DNA from: Candidatus Parcubacteria bacterium
Lineage (GTDB): Bacteria > Patescibacteriota > Minisyncoccia > UBA9983
Assembly (NCBI GenBank): GCA_003599625.1
Contig: QZIU01000004.1
Coordinates: forward strand, 1 to 32,285
Reading direction: 5' to 3'
Length of the DNA: 32,285 nucleotides
This document shows, in pieces, positions 21,487 to 31,700 of the stretch (positions are counted from its first letter, which is position 1; each line of letters starts with the position of its first letter). Below the pieces are notes generated by a model. The model ran no database searches. It was not told where the DNA came from and was given only the letters and a program-made list of their open reading frames with translations. Both the position numbers and the translations under genes were made by a program.

Positions 21487-23482
21487 ACCGTATCACATCC
21501 TCCGGCTGAAACTTAAACTGTTCCATTTTATAGAGATGATCAGGGATGTCGCTCAAGAATCTCGACGGCATGTTCATCTGTTTGCTGCCGAAGACGGTTC
21601 TGATGACACTGAAAGAAAGCCAGAGTTTTTCTTTCGCCCTTGTTACGGCCACGTAAAACAACCTTCTTTCCTCTTCATCCCGCTCCCCGCTCCTGTCCCC
21701 AAAGCCGCTGTGCGGGAAAAGGCCTTCTTCCAGGCCGGCAATAAAAACATTTTTAAACTCCAGCCCTTTGGCGGCGTGAACCGTCATTAATCTTATCGTT
21801 TCTTTTTTGGCTTGGCCGGACATATCCATCGAATCTTGCGCGCTCATCAAGGCCGCGTCCTCAAGCATCTTATCCGTTCCTTCCGGCGGGTCGCAATGAT
21901 CATATTTGGTGGCGATAGAGACCAGTTCTTTGACATTCTCAAGCCTCTCTTGATCGATGCCGTCGCCTTCCTCCAGAAATTTTTCCATGCCGGTTTCTCT
22001 CAAGACAAAAGCGACAACTTCGGAGGTTTTCTTGCTTAACCCGGCTTTATTTATCGAATCGAGCAAGTCCATAAATTCCTGAAACTTTTTTTCCGCGGCC
22101 GGCGGCAATTTCTTGCCCGCGAACTTGTTGGCGATAGAAACCTTACCCAATCCCCGCGGAGGAACATTTATTATTCTTTTGATGCTCAAAAGATCCTGCC
22201 TGTTGGCCGCCGCCCGCAAATAAGCAAAAACATCTTTTACTTCTTTTCTCTCATAGAACTGCACGCCCAACATTTGATACGGCACGCCATGTTTGAGGCA
22301 CATCTCCTCGAAAACTCTCGATTGGAAATTCGCCCGAAACAAAACCGCCACATCCGAAGGAGAAACGCCGCTGGCCAAAACCTCTTTGATTTTGTGAATA
22401 ACGAACTCCGCCTCCTCGTTCTCCCCCATCGCCTCAAAAAGAGAAATTTCCGCTCCTTTGACGTTTTTGGTGTACAGTCCCTTGGCCTTCCGAACCTTGT
22501 TCTTCTCGATCACTTTGGCCGCCGCCTCCAGAATATTTTGCGTGGAACGGTAATTTTCTTCCAAAGCGATGGAAACAAGGTTGGGGAAATCCCGTTCAAA
22601 ATTGATGATGTTCCTGAAATCGGCCCCCCTGAAACCGTAGATAGACTGGTCCATATCGCCGATGGCGCAAATATTCTTATGCCTGGCCGACAAGAGCTTG
22701 GATAATTCGTACTGGCTTTTGTTGGTATCCTGATACTCGTCTATAATAATGTAATCCCATAGATTTTGATAATAATTCCTGGCCGTTTCGTCCTTCTTCA
22801 AAAGAAAAACAACCTTCGAAACAAGATCATCGAAATCCAAAGCCTTCTGAGCGGCTAAAAGTTCTTCGTACTTCTTCCAGATCCTCGCGATCATGGAAGG
22901 ATAAAAATCGCTTCCCGCTTCATTGGAGTAGGTTTCCCAATCCATCAGATCGCCTTTTTCGCGCGAAATAATGGATTGCATTTTGTTCGGCTGGAATTGT
23001 TTGGGGTCGATGCTTAATTCCTTCAGCGCTTCTTTGACCAGCGACAAACTTTCGTCTTTGTCCAAGATGGAAAAATTCTTCGGCGCGCCGACCTTTTCTC
23101 CGCTCCTTCTTAAAATATAAACCCCCAAGGTATGAAAAGTGCTAATAAAAGGATGCTTGCCTGTTCCTGAAAATTTTGAAGTCCCGCCTGGTTGCTTTGA
23201 ACCTGGAGGGTCGTCAAAATTTTCAGGAACCGGCAAAATTTCGGCCTCCAGCCTTTTTAACAGACTAAATATTCTTTCCTTCATCTCGTTCGCCGCCTTG
23301 TTGGTAAAAGTGATGGCCAGGATCTTTTCCGGCGCCACTCCCTGAGCGACAAGATAAGCGATCCGATGACTGATACTCTTCGTCTTTCCCGAACCGGCTC
23401 CGGCCAAAACCAACAATGGGCCGTCTTTGCGCAAGACGACCTTTTTCTGAGCTTCATTCAAACCATCCAGCAAAAAATTCAT
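21479..23482 (-). CDS. pcrA: UvrD/PcrA/Rep-type superfamily 1 DNA helicase with an in-frame palindromic insertion
   Basis: A 667-residue 3'-5' helicase for repair and replication restart. The motifs run in order: Q-motif LNEAQKKVV, Walker A GAGSGKT (28-34), Ia TFTNKAANEMKER, II IIDEYQDTN, III GDMDQSIYGFRGAD, IV ALEENYRST, V TVHAAKGLEFKNVFIAGLEEGLFPH, VI EEERRLFYVAVTRAKEKL. Between RIFSLLK and ISTFHTLGVYILRR, PcrA proteins usually have about 8-12 residues; here there are some 37, and residues ~84-109 (a Pro/Gly/Ser-rich stretch) are exactly encoded by a palindrome. All motifs are intact, so it is probably active. UvrD, PcrA and Rep cannot be told apart here. It overlaps ksgA by 8 nt. Confidence 0.95.
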   Translation of the reverse strand: MNFLLDGLNEAQKKVVLRKDGPLLVLAGAGSGKTKSISHRIAYLVAQGVAPEKILAITFTNKAANEMKERIFSLLKRLEAEILPVPENFDDPPGSKQPGGTSKFSGTGKHPFISTFHTLGVYILRRSGEKVGAPKNFSILDKDESLSLVKEALKELSIDPKQFQPNKMQSIISREKGDLMDWETYSNEAGSDFYPSMIARIWKKYEELLAAQKALDFDDLVSKVVFLLKKDETARNYYQNLWDYIIIDEYQDTNKSQYELSKLLSARHKNICAIGDMDQSIYGFRGADFRNIINFERDFPNLVSIALEENYRSTQNILEAAAKVIEKNKVRKAKGLYTKNVKGAEISLFEAMGENEEAEFVIHKIKEVLASGVSPSDVAVLFRANFQSRVFEEMCLKHGVPYQMLGVQFYERKEVKDVFAYLRAAANRQDLLSIKRIINVPPRGLGKVSIANKFAGKKLPPAAEKKFQEFMDLLDSINKAGLSKKTSEVVAFVLRETGMEKFLEEGDGIDQERLENVKELVSIATKYDHCDPPEGTDKMLEDAALMSAQDSMDMSGQAKKETIRLMTVHAAKGLEFKNVFIAGLEEGLFPHSGFGDRSGERDEEERRLFYVAVTRAKEKLWLSFSVIRTVFGSKQMNMPSRFLSDIPDHLYKMEQFKFQPEDVIRYE
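23157..23237. repeat. In-frame palindromic element C inside uvrD/pcrA
   Basis: The arms share GTTCCTGAAAATTTTGA (left) and its exact complement (right), extended by TTGCC/GGCAA. The inner core, GCCTGGTTGCTTTGAACCTGG with flanking CCC/GGG, matches the inner core of elements A and B (GCCTGG-YTG-TCTT-CRACCTGG type). It encodes residues 84-109 of the helicase and is about 81 bp, a multiple of three. Confidence 0.82.
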
Positions 23483-23494
23483 GGAATATTTTTT

Positions 23495-23500
23495 ATTATA
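23495..23500 (-). promoter_or_regulatory. Putative -10 box of uvrD-ksgA
   Basis: Minus strand TATAAT, perfect match, 12 nt before the uvrD ATG at 23482. A 17-nt spacer from TTATAA gives only a weak -35. The leader would be about 5 nt, with no room for a Shine-Dalgarno site. Confidence 0.5.
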
Positions 23501-23515
23501 CTGATTTTTTCAGAA

Positions 23516-23524
23516 TGTTATAAT
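23516..23524 (+). promoter_or_regulatory. Extended -10 promoter of pbpC
   Basis: TGT-TATAAT is a perfect TGnTATAAT, 6 nt before the ATG at 23531. The predicted first nucleotide is the A of the ATG. It is divergent from the uvrD promoter, 15 nt away. Confidence 0.6.
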
Positions 23525-23530
23525 AAAGCA

Positions 23531-25648
23531 ATGCCTAGCAGAGTCGTCTCAAAAATTAATCACAAAAATACCCGCGCCAGGCGGCGGTTGGAATTCTTTA
23601 TTCCTTTGCTTATCGTCTTTTTTCTAGCCGTTTTTCTTTATCTTCATTCTCTCAAAGAAAATCTGGAGGAACTGTACGCGGATCTTGAATCAAAAGTTTT
23701 CAAAGATTCCAAGGGAGAGATCATCGCCGTCAGACCAAATCAAAGAGGTCGCTACGCCTATTACGGCGACGTCTCTGACAACTTGCGCGATCTTTTGCTC
23801 AGAAAAGAAGACAAATATTTCTATTACCATCCTGGGATAAACCCCGTGAGCCTGGGGCGAGCCGGGCTAAGGCAGGTTCTTTACGGACAGGCTGGCGGAT
23901 CCAGCACCATCACCCAGCAGCTTGCCAAAATACTTTTGGGCAATGAGAACGACCGTTCTCCGTCGAATAAAATAAAAGAAGGCCTTTACGCCATCTCTTT
24001 GGAAATCTATGCCGGGAAAGAAAGGGTTTTGGAAATGTATGCTAACAGTGTTTATATGGGTAACCAGATGCAAGGACTGGAAACCGCCTCCCGGTTATAT
24101 TTCGGAAAGACAGCTTCCGGCGAGGAGCTTACTAATGGAGAGATCTTGGCCCTTTTGGCCACGCTTTCCAGTCCGAGCGCGGCTAACCCGAGCAAAGAAA
24201 AGAATGGGAAGGAAATCCTTCGCTTGGCTGAAAAGTTCAACATCGCGGTCAACCTTGACGAGATCAGGATCATGCCCGCCAGGAACAATCTTATTTTCAG
24301 CGAAGCTGAATTCGAACTAAACAGTCTCAAGGCGGATTGCCCAAAGAAGACCTGCCACACAACCATCGATCTGGAACTGCAGGAAAAGCTTAGAGATATT
24401 TTAAGCCGAAACATTGCTTTCGCAACCGAATCAGGCGCCAAGAACGGCGCGATAGTCGTCATAAAACTGCCGGAAAACGAGATCCTGGCTTTAGTGGGCA
24501 GCCCTAATCCCAAGATTGCCCAGGATGGCAGTATGATCAATATGGCAACCGAGCCAAGGCCCATCGGTTCCACCGTAAAACCGTTCATTTATTTGGAAGG
24601 ATTTAAAAAGGGTCTGCGGCCTTATAGCCTCGTTGATGACCGCGAGTACAAATACCCCGTCTCGCTGGGCTTTCCCCTCTACCCCAAAAACTACGACGGC
24701 AAATACCGCGGAATAGTTTCTCTTCAAGAATCGTTATCCAACAGTCTGAACGTTCCGGCGGTTAAAACACTTGAGTTTGTCGGTCTTCCGGAATTTTATC
24801 GTTTTTTGGAACGCGACATGATGTTCCACCCGATCCAGGAACTGGAAAGTTACCAATACGGCATCGCTTTGGGCGGCCTGGAAATGGATATCCTGACCCT
24901 TAGTCACTACCTCTCCATTTTCCCCAACGCCGGGACGCTGAGACCGCTGACGCTAATTAAGAATAACGGCAAATACCTTTCGCCGATGAGCGGGGCCGAT
25001 CAAGAAAAAAAGATCTCCGAACCTGAATATGTCCAGCTTGTCACCAAAATACTTAGCGACCGCAAACTGGGAGTGGAACAATTCGGACTGAAAAGCAATC
25101 TCAATTTGCCCCAAGACAACTATGCCGTCAAAACAGGGACATCAAGGGATTATCACGACAGCTGGACAATCGGTTATACACCCGATTTTCTTGTGGCGGT
25201 GTGGCTAGGAAACGCGGAAAACAAACCTTTGAAGCAGCTGAGCGGCCAGTCCGGGGCGGGAAAGATCTGGCATGAAGCCATGGAGTTGATAATAAATTCC
25301 CCCTACAACAAAAAAACGCCGTTTGACTTCGCCAGACTTAAAAGCCTCGACTCTTCCGGCAAATTAAGTTACGGACTGCCAGGCGACAATATCGAAAAAT
25401 CAACCAATCTTCTTATTGAGCGCGATAATAATCTCATCATCTCTCCCCATGATCAGGATAATTTTCTTTTTTCCGAAAGAATGGAAATTCCGCTAAAGTC
25501 CAAAAGGCCGGCCGTCTGGCGCGCCAACGGAGAATTTCTCTCCTCCGGTCAAAACTCTTTCTTTTCCCCCGGAAAACCCGGCAAATACGAATTAGAAGCG
25601 TCCTCATCAGGGGAAGCAGAAACAATAGTTATTTTTGTCGAAGAGTAA
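23531..25648 (+). CDS. pbpC: Penicillin-binding protein 1C (bifunctional transglycosylase/transpeptidase)
   Basis: A 705-residue wall-synthesis enzyme. A basic N terminus and one membrane helix (about 22-38) are followed by a GT51 transglycosylase domain (about 55-220; RKEDKYFYYHPG with Glu93, GGSSTITQQLAK, and Glu168 in LEMYANSVYMG). Next is the transpeptidase: STVK at 347-350, SLN at 405-407, KTGTS at 534-538. The C-terminal beta domain (about 620-705, WRANGEFLSSG...SPGKPGKYELEA) is the BiPBP_C domain that marks PbpC. The frame stays open upstream to 23366 inside uvrD antisense, but ATG at 23531 follows an extended -10 box by 6 nt. It converges on the alpha-2-macroglobulin gene, its usual genomic partner. 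Confidence 0.94.
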   Translation: MPSRVVSKINHKNTRARRRLEFFIPLLIVFFLAVFLYLHSLKENLEELYADLESKVFKDSKGEIIAVRPNQRGRYAYYGDVSDNLRDLLLRKEDKYFYYHPGINPVSLGRAGLRQVLYGQAGGSSTITQQLAKILLGNENDRSPSNKIKEGLYAISLEIYAGKERVLEMYANSVYMGNQMQGLETASRLYFGKTASGEELTNGEILALLATLSSPSAANPSKEKNGKEILRLAEKFNIAVNLDEIRIMPARNNLIFSEAEFELNSLKADCPKKTCHTTIDLELQEKLRDILSRNIAFATESGAKNGAIVVIKLPENEILALVGSPNPKIAQDGSMINMATEPRPIGSTVKPFIYLEGFKKGLRPYSLVDDREYKYPVSLGFPLYPKNYDGKYRGIVSLQESLSNSLNVPAVKTLEFVGLPEFYRFLERDMMFHPIQELESYQYGIALGGLEMDILTLSHYLSIFPNAGTLRPLTLIKNNGKYLSPMSGADQEKKISEPEYVQLVTKILSDRKLGVEQFGLKSNLNLPQDNYAVKTGTSRDYHDSWTIGYTPDFLVAVWLGNAENKPLKQLSGQSGAGKIWHEAMELIINSPYNKKTPFDFARLKSLDSSGKLSYGLPGDNIEKSTNLLIERDNNLIISPHDQDNFLFSERMEIPLKSKRPAVWRANGEFLSSGQNSFFSPGKPGKYELEASSSGEAETIVIFVEE

Positions 25649-25704
25649 CCGAAGCCAGCTTAGCGGCATATCCCTTCGACCGGCTTTATGGAGTTCATCA
25701 AACC

Positions 25705-28700
25705 TCACAGTCTTACCTCAAAGAGATCTCCTTTCGCGCGTCCGAAGTTCTCCGGGAAATACATTTCGCCCGAGACCGCGGGAAGATGCCTGAATGTTCC
25801 CGGCACGACGGCTCTAAGATAATAATCGTAGACATACTCCCCCGGGGAAAGAGATTCTTTAAACAAGAACAACCGGTCGTCCCGCAATTCCTTGAAGTCG
25901 GGAGAGAAGTCAAGGTCAGCAGCCGACCTCATGATATCTTCCGCGTAAACAACCTTTCCCTTAAAATCTTCTTCTTTCACGGCTATGGCCGCGCCGAACA
26001 TTTTGCTCAAAATCCCGCCCGCCTTGCCAAGCGCCGTTCGCCCGGCTCTCCCCCCAGCTCCCCCATAGCCGCCGTCAAAATCGGACCGATCATCATTCAT
26101 GATCATTTTTTCCGTTTCCAGATTGAAATTTATCAGTTCCGTTCCGGCCGGAATGAAGTCTTCCACCGCTACAAGCGAGCGTTCTTTGGGCGTGGTGATT
26201 TTCAGCCTGGCGCGAATCACATCCCCGACCTTGAAGGTCTTGAGCGGATTGGCCGCTTCTTTGTCGGATAGAGCGTAAAAATTTCTTTCGATGCTGAAGC
26301 CTTCGTCCCGGGCAGCCACCTGCTCTATGGGCAGATAATATTTCAGCCCCATGTCATAATAGAAATTCGCCTTGTTGTCCGACCGGTTCATCCGCTCGAA
26401 GGAAATCTTCTCCGCGACGTTGGTCCTGAACGAGCTTACAGGCAGAAACTTTTCGAACGTTTTAAATACGGTATCTTTGTTGAAATCAAATTTATCCAGA
26501 AACTGACCGTTCAGCTTGAGGGTTGTTTCATAATCCGCTTCAGCTTCCTTCTTCCATGCCAAGTAATCCGCGAAAGCGTCGATGACCGCTAAAGTGGCGT
26601 TTGTCGAACCCCAGGCTCCGTCTTTGCTTCGCCCCGCCAAGAGCCACCGCATCAGGCGATCCGTCTCGCCGTATTCATATTTTTGCGCCGTTATGGCCTT
26701 TATCATCAAGGCCGTGTTTTTTACCGGCGTTTCCCAAAAATCCAGGGAAATTTTTCCGCCCGATTTCAAATAAGCGCCGCGGGAATCAATATCCACTCTG
26801 TTTATAAGGCTCTTCATTATTCTCCTCTTGAATTCCTCCGGATAATTTTTCGCTGAAAGAACGCCCAAGTAAGCCAGGGAGCCGGAACTCATTTTGTCGC
26901 TGATGTAAGCGACATCCGCCAGGCGCGTCAGTTCCATCCTTAGCTCAAGCGCCTTGTCCGGCTGCGTCTCCAGCCGGGAAAAAACGTACAAAACGTTTAC
27001 CAAAGAATCAACTCTGGTATCCTTCGCCATTTCCTTTCCTTTGCCGGTCATATGATCGGCAAGATATTTCGCCCCATTGGTCAGTGACCCTTCTCTTACC
27101 TTAAAACCGGCTTCTTTCGCGTCGCTGAGCGTGTTAAGGATGTGGACCGTCAGACTGAAATTCTCTTCAAGCTCTGGATAATAAGCAAAACCGCCTGAAA
27201 CCTTCTGGCTGGCGTAGATCTTTTCCAAACCCAACTTAACCGCTTCATCAATGGTGTATTTTTTTCCCTCGAAGTCTATTTCCGGCAAGTCCCCCTGTTG
27301 CGGCAATAAACCTTTCTTCAAAATCGCCAGGGTGCTGATCCTGCTGGCCAACTGCTCGCTGCATCCGTAAGGATATTCCGCCATGTATTTGAGCGCGTCT
27401 GACAGATAAACGGCCAGCGTGGCATTCCCTTTTATGATCAAACCGCCTTTGTCGGTTAAAACATTCTCGGGGATATAAATATACTCCTGAGCCGCGTCTT
27501 CATCGGTGTGATTGGCCGTCGCCACCGCTTCGTACGTCTCGTTGCGTTTTATGGGAATGCTTTTTTCCACGGTATCTTCATAGTCCTTCGCTTTGGCCGA
27601 AAGCGTGAAATCATGCCTTCCCGAATCCTTGCCTTCCGGAGCCTTGACGGGAAAATAGACGGTTTCCGTTTCTCCGTTTTTGATGGAAAAAGTTTCTTTT
27701 GTCTTGCCCGTCAGCTCCAGGGAAGAACTGGTTAACTCCACGGCTATCTTTTGCGTTTCCCCCGTCTCGTTAAAAATCTTGCCGCCGATATAGAACTCGT
27801 CGCCATGAATGATAAACCTCGGCTCTATCGGCGTGAGCATCAACTTTTTCTTAGCTTCCACTTCGTTGTACCTTACTCCCAGCTTCGTGTCTTGCGTTAT
27901 GCCCAAAGATTCTATCTGCCACCTGGTAAGATTATCAGGCAGCGTAAAAGAAATCTGGGCGTGGCCGAACTTGTCCGTTTCCATACTGCCCGTCCAGAAA
28001 GCGGTATCGCGGAACTCTCCTCTTTTTTTGGTCGCAAGATCGGCCGGACCGCCTCCTCCCCCTCCTTTTGTGCCGCTCGGTATGTCCATTTGCTGAAGAA
28101 CATTCTTTAGATTGCTGGCCGCGCTGACCGCTAACGGGAAACCGTCGTAGAAAAACACCACCGGATCTTTCTTGGGGTTGCCTTTCAGAGCAAGCACGCT
28201 CAAATCGACCACCGCTACCGATATTTCCGCGGAAACAGGACTGCCGGAACTATCCGCCGCTTTTATATCCAAAGTCACTTTCTCGCCGGGCAGATAGAAG
28301 TCTTTGTTCGGCCTCACGTCAATGCTAAGCTCTTTGCGCGTTCTGTTCACCATAAATTCCAGTTGCCCGAACCTCACTTCCGGATCCGGCGAGATCAAAA
28401 CGGCGCTGACAAAAACATTGGGGATGTGTTCTTCCCTGACATCGAAGTCGAAGTCGAAGAGATTTCTGTTTATCTCCGCGACTCGGTATTCGAAGATGCG
28501 GCCGCGTTCTATGGAAATCAAGGCTTTCGCTCTCGGGTATGGCGACTTTATTATCACCTTGGCCTTATCTCCCGCTTTGACCTCCGTTGTTTTTGTCTCC
28601 ATTTCCAGGCTCTCGTTGTTGGTCGGCCGGACGCTCACGGCCGAATCGCCGTAAACATACAATTCTTCTTTGCCGCTGATCTCGTTGCCCCTTTCGTCTT

Positions 28701-31700
28701 TGGCTGAAACCTTCAGTTCGTATTGACCGGATTCGCTCAGAGAAAACTCCTCTTCGTAATCGCCGTTTCTGTCGGTCTTGATCTGCTTTTTAAAAACGGG
28801 GGTTATCACCTCTTCCCATTTGTTGTAATAGCCGCCGTCCACTTCCTGTCTCCTGAAGGACTTCCATTCTTTTTTATTGACCTCCAGGGTGATATCTTTG
28901 ACCGCCAACGGTTTGCCTCCGATATCCACGCTTTTAACTTTGATCAAGTTCTCTTCTTTCTCCCCGATGAATGATTCTTTAGCTTTAACTCCAAGGTAAA
29001 ATTCGCCGTTGTGAACGATAAATGATTTTTGAACGCTGACGCTTTTCCCTTGCCTGTCCCGGACAGTGGCATAGAAAGTCACTATTTTGCTTTGCAAATC
29101 CCTGTCGCGGAAAAGTTCTTTCAGGTCTATCTTTTGACTTATCTTTGCCTTTCCGTTCTGATCCAGTTCCGCTGTTCCGCTGCCTATATGACTGTCGCCA
29201 TAACCGCAACGGTAACAATAATACCAATCCGATCCGAAGTTGAAGTATTCGTCGGCATACTTGTCGAAATAATAATTCTGGGAGGTAAAACCGTATTCCA
29301 CCGTACCGCCATCGACCGGCACGCCGAAATAATATTTGGCCAGAAGATCAATATTGATCGTATCGCCGGAAACATATTCTTCTTTGTCCGCGTCGGCTCC
29401 CAGCTCGAAGGCCGCGCCGACATACTCTTCCACGTCGAAGTAATAGTAAGAATCCATGGCTTCCACCCGGTAAGTCCCCAACGGCGCCCCGTCCGGGATC
29501 CTGAAGTCCGCCGCAAACGTACCGTATTTTGTCGGGGGAACCGCCGCTTCAAAGATCGACTCGTTTTTGGAATTGTAGACTTTTACCTTTATATCCTTGT
29601 CGTTCAATATCTCGAAATTGCCGTCAAAATTGTATCGGTAAAGGCCTTTGACATGCGCCTCGTGACCGGGGCGGTAAATCGGCCTGTCGGAATAAATATA
29701 TACTTTTTTGTAAGCCCGGGCGGAAGAATAATAAAGATAATCCGTCTCTGCCGAAACGACAGCCGTATCATCGCCGCTGGCTGCCACCACCCCCGCGATA
29801 TCGCCGATCAGCGGAAATTCGACTATCCCTTCCTGGCCGGTAAGACGACCGGAAACCAAAACAATGCTGTCGCGACCTTCTTTTTTGTAAACCTTCACTT
29901 CGGCGCCGCCCACTCCTTCGAGCGTTTTCATTTTCGTAACCCAGACAACATTACCCTTCTGTCCGGCCGCGGTCTTTACAAGCTCCGGATTTTCCGCCTG
30001 ATCGTATTTGGTCCATCTTGTCTGTTTATGCGCGACGGATAAATTCGTCACGCTGACGAGCGTTTTGTCATGTAACTGTCGCTTTTGCCCCCACTCGGCG
30101 CGGTAATCCGGATGAGAAAAAGACAAAACATAATGACCCAACGGATCGGCGAAATATTTCTTAATATCCACCTGGAAGTAATTGTTAACCCAGTAAGCAT
30201 CCGGGAGGTCTATTGTGTCCGTTTTCCTTTCCAGGCAATCCAGGGAATCCGGCGAAGCCGTTATTTCCGGACGACTGTCGGCGTATTTCAGCATCGTAAA
30301 AGGATCAACTTTGCATATATCCAGATTGACATATTCCATGTTCTCGACGGCGTAAGTCAGTTTTGTCTTGTCCGGGGTGGTGACGTTGTAGACTTTTTGC
30401 AGATTATGGAAAAGCCGGTAGAAGCGTTCAGGCTGGCCTGTTTGGAAAGAAACGTTTTTCCCCGCCTTCTGACCGAAATGATCCTCCAGCAAAAGTTTGA
30501 TATTATACTCCTTCTGCGGCAATAGGCCGTAGCGGATCACGCTGACAAACTCTCCCGGTTGGCAATATTTCTCCACCCAACCATCATGTCGCGGCTGCGG
30601 ATAGGCCCCGTCCCAGCGCGAAAAGACCAACCGCGAATCAGCCTGAATCGCCTCTTTGTAATTCTCCGCGCCTTTTTCCCTGATCGGAGTGTTGGAACAA
30701 ATCGCCATTTTTGTGAGACTGGCGCCGGATATGCCGTCCGGCTGGACTTTAGCGATCTTCAATTCGGGATAAACCCGGACGGTCCTGAGGTCGGTTGTCT
30801 CGTTGAGAATTTGGCCGCTCTTGTTGACTATCTTCTCGAACATCAACGCGAACTCTTCTCCTTTAGCAAATTCCGAATCGTTAAAAGACAAAATGATCTT
30901 GGTAAAATCATTCGTCTTTTCGCAGTCATCGCCGCTTTTTCCAAAAGAAAACTCCTCTTCCTCGACGCACTTCTGAGCATATTCCGTTTTGGTCAGGCCT
31001 TTGCTTTTTATAACACTCCTGTCCAAATCGATTTCTTCGTAAAATTGGACCGAGATCTTCCCTTCCGGATCAAACAACTCCAAAGAAGCAAAATCGCTCT
31101 TCTGGGAAATCGCTTCAATGCCTTCGATCATTCCCGTGACGGAAACATTCGAGCGGATCTCTTGCTCAAGCTTTATCTCTCCGTCAAGCGGATAAGCGGT
31201 GTCCAAAAAGACGCTGTAAGATCCGTTAAAGTTCCAGAGTCCGGCTCGTCCCAGACGGTCGGAAGCCGGATAAATATTTACAATGCCGCGATTCACCACC
31301 TTTTCTTTGGGTTTGTTGTTTTTATCGTAGGTCAAGTAGGAATCGTACTCAGCCACGAACGGAACCGCAGCCCCGGAAGCTTCATCCCTCACGATCATTT
31401 TTTGGATCGTTCTGTCCAAGTCAACCGGCTGATTGAAGTTTAGGCTGACAGGTTGGTTGTACCTGATCATCCCCGCGGTCGCCCCTTCGAATCGCAACAA
31501 CCTGGTCTTGAAGGAATGATCAACGGGAGGAACAGGCAGGCCGTCCATGGAAATAAAACCTTTCTTTACGGAAACCCGGTATTCCGAAGAACCTTTTAAT
31601 TTCTTCGCGGGGATGAATTGAAGCGTTCTCGTACTGACCCACTTGAATTTACCTTCCGTCGCGGGGCTGATCTCCACCGGAATATTTTGCTCTTCTGTCT

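Noticed and set aside
23366-23530. Upstream extension of the pbpC reading frame
   Set aside because: It overlaps the start of uvrD antisense; the ATG at 23531 follows a perfect extended -10 box.
25649-25704. AAGCC...GGCTT pairing between pbpC and the alpha-2-macroglobulin gene as a terminator
   Set aside because: The stem is only about 5 bp with a long loop and no T-run, too weak to call.
29029-30042. 337-residue open frame on the plus strand
   Set aside because: Antisense to the alpha-2-macroglobulin gene; composition looks like a shadow of a GC-richer gene and no motif is seen.
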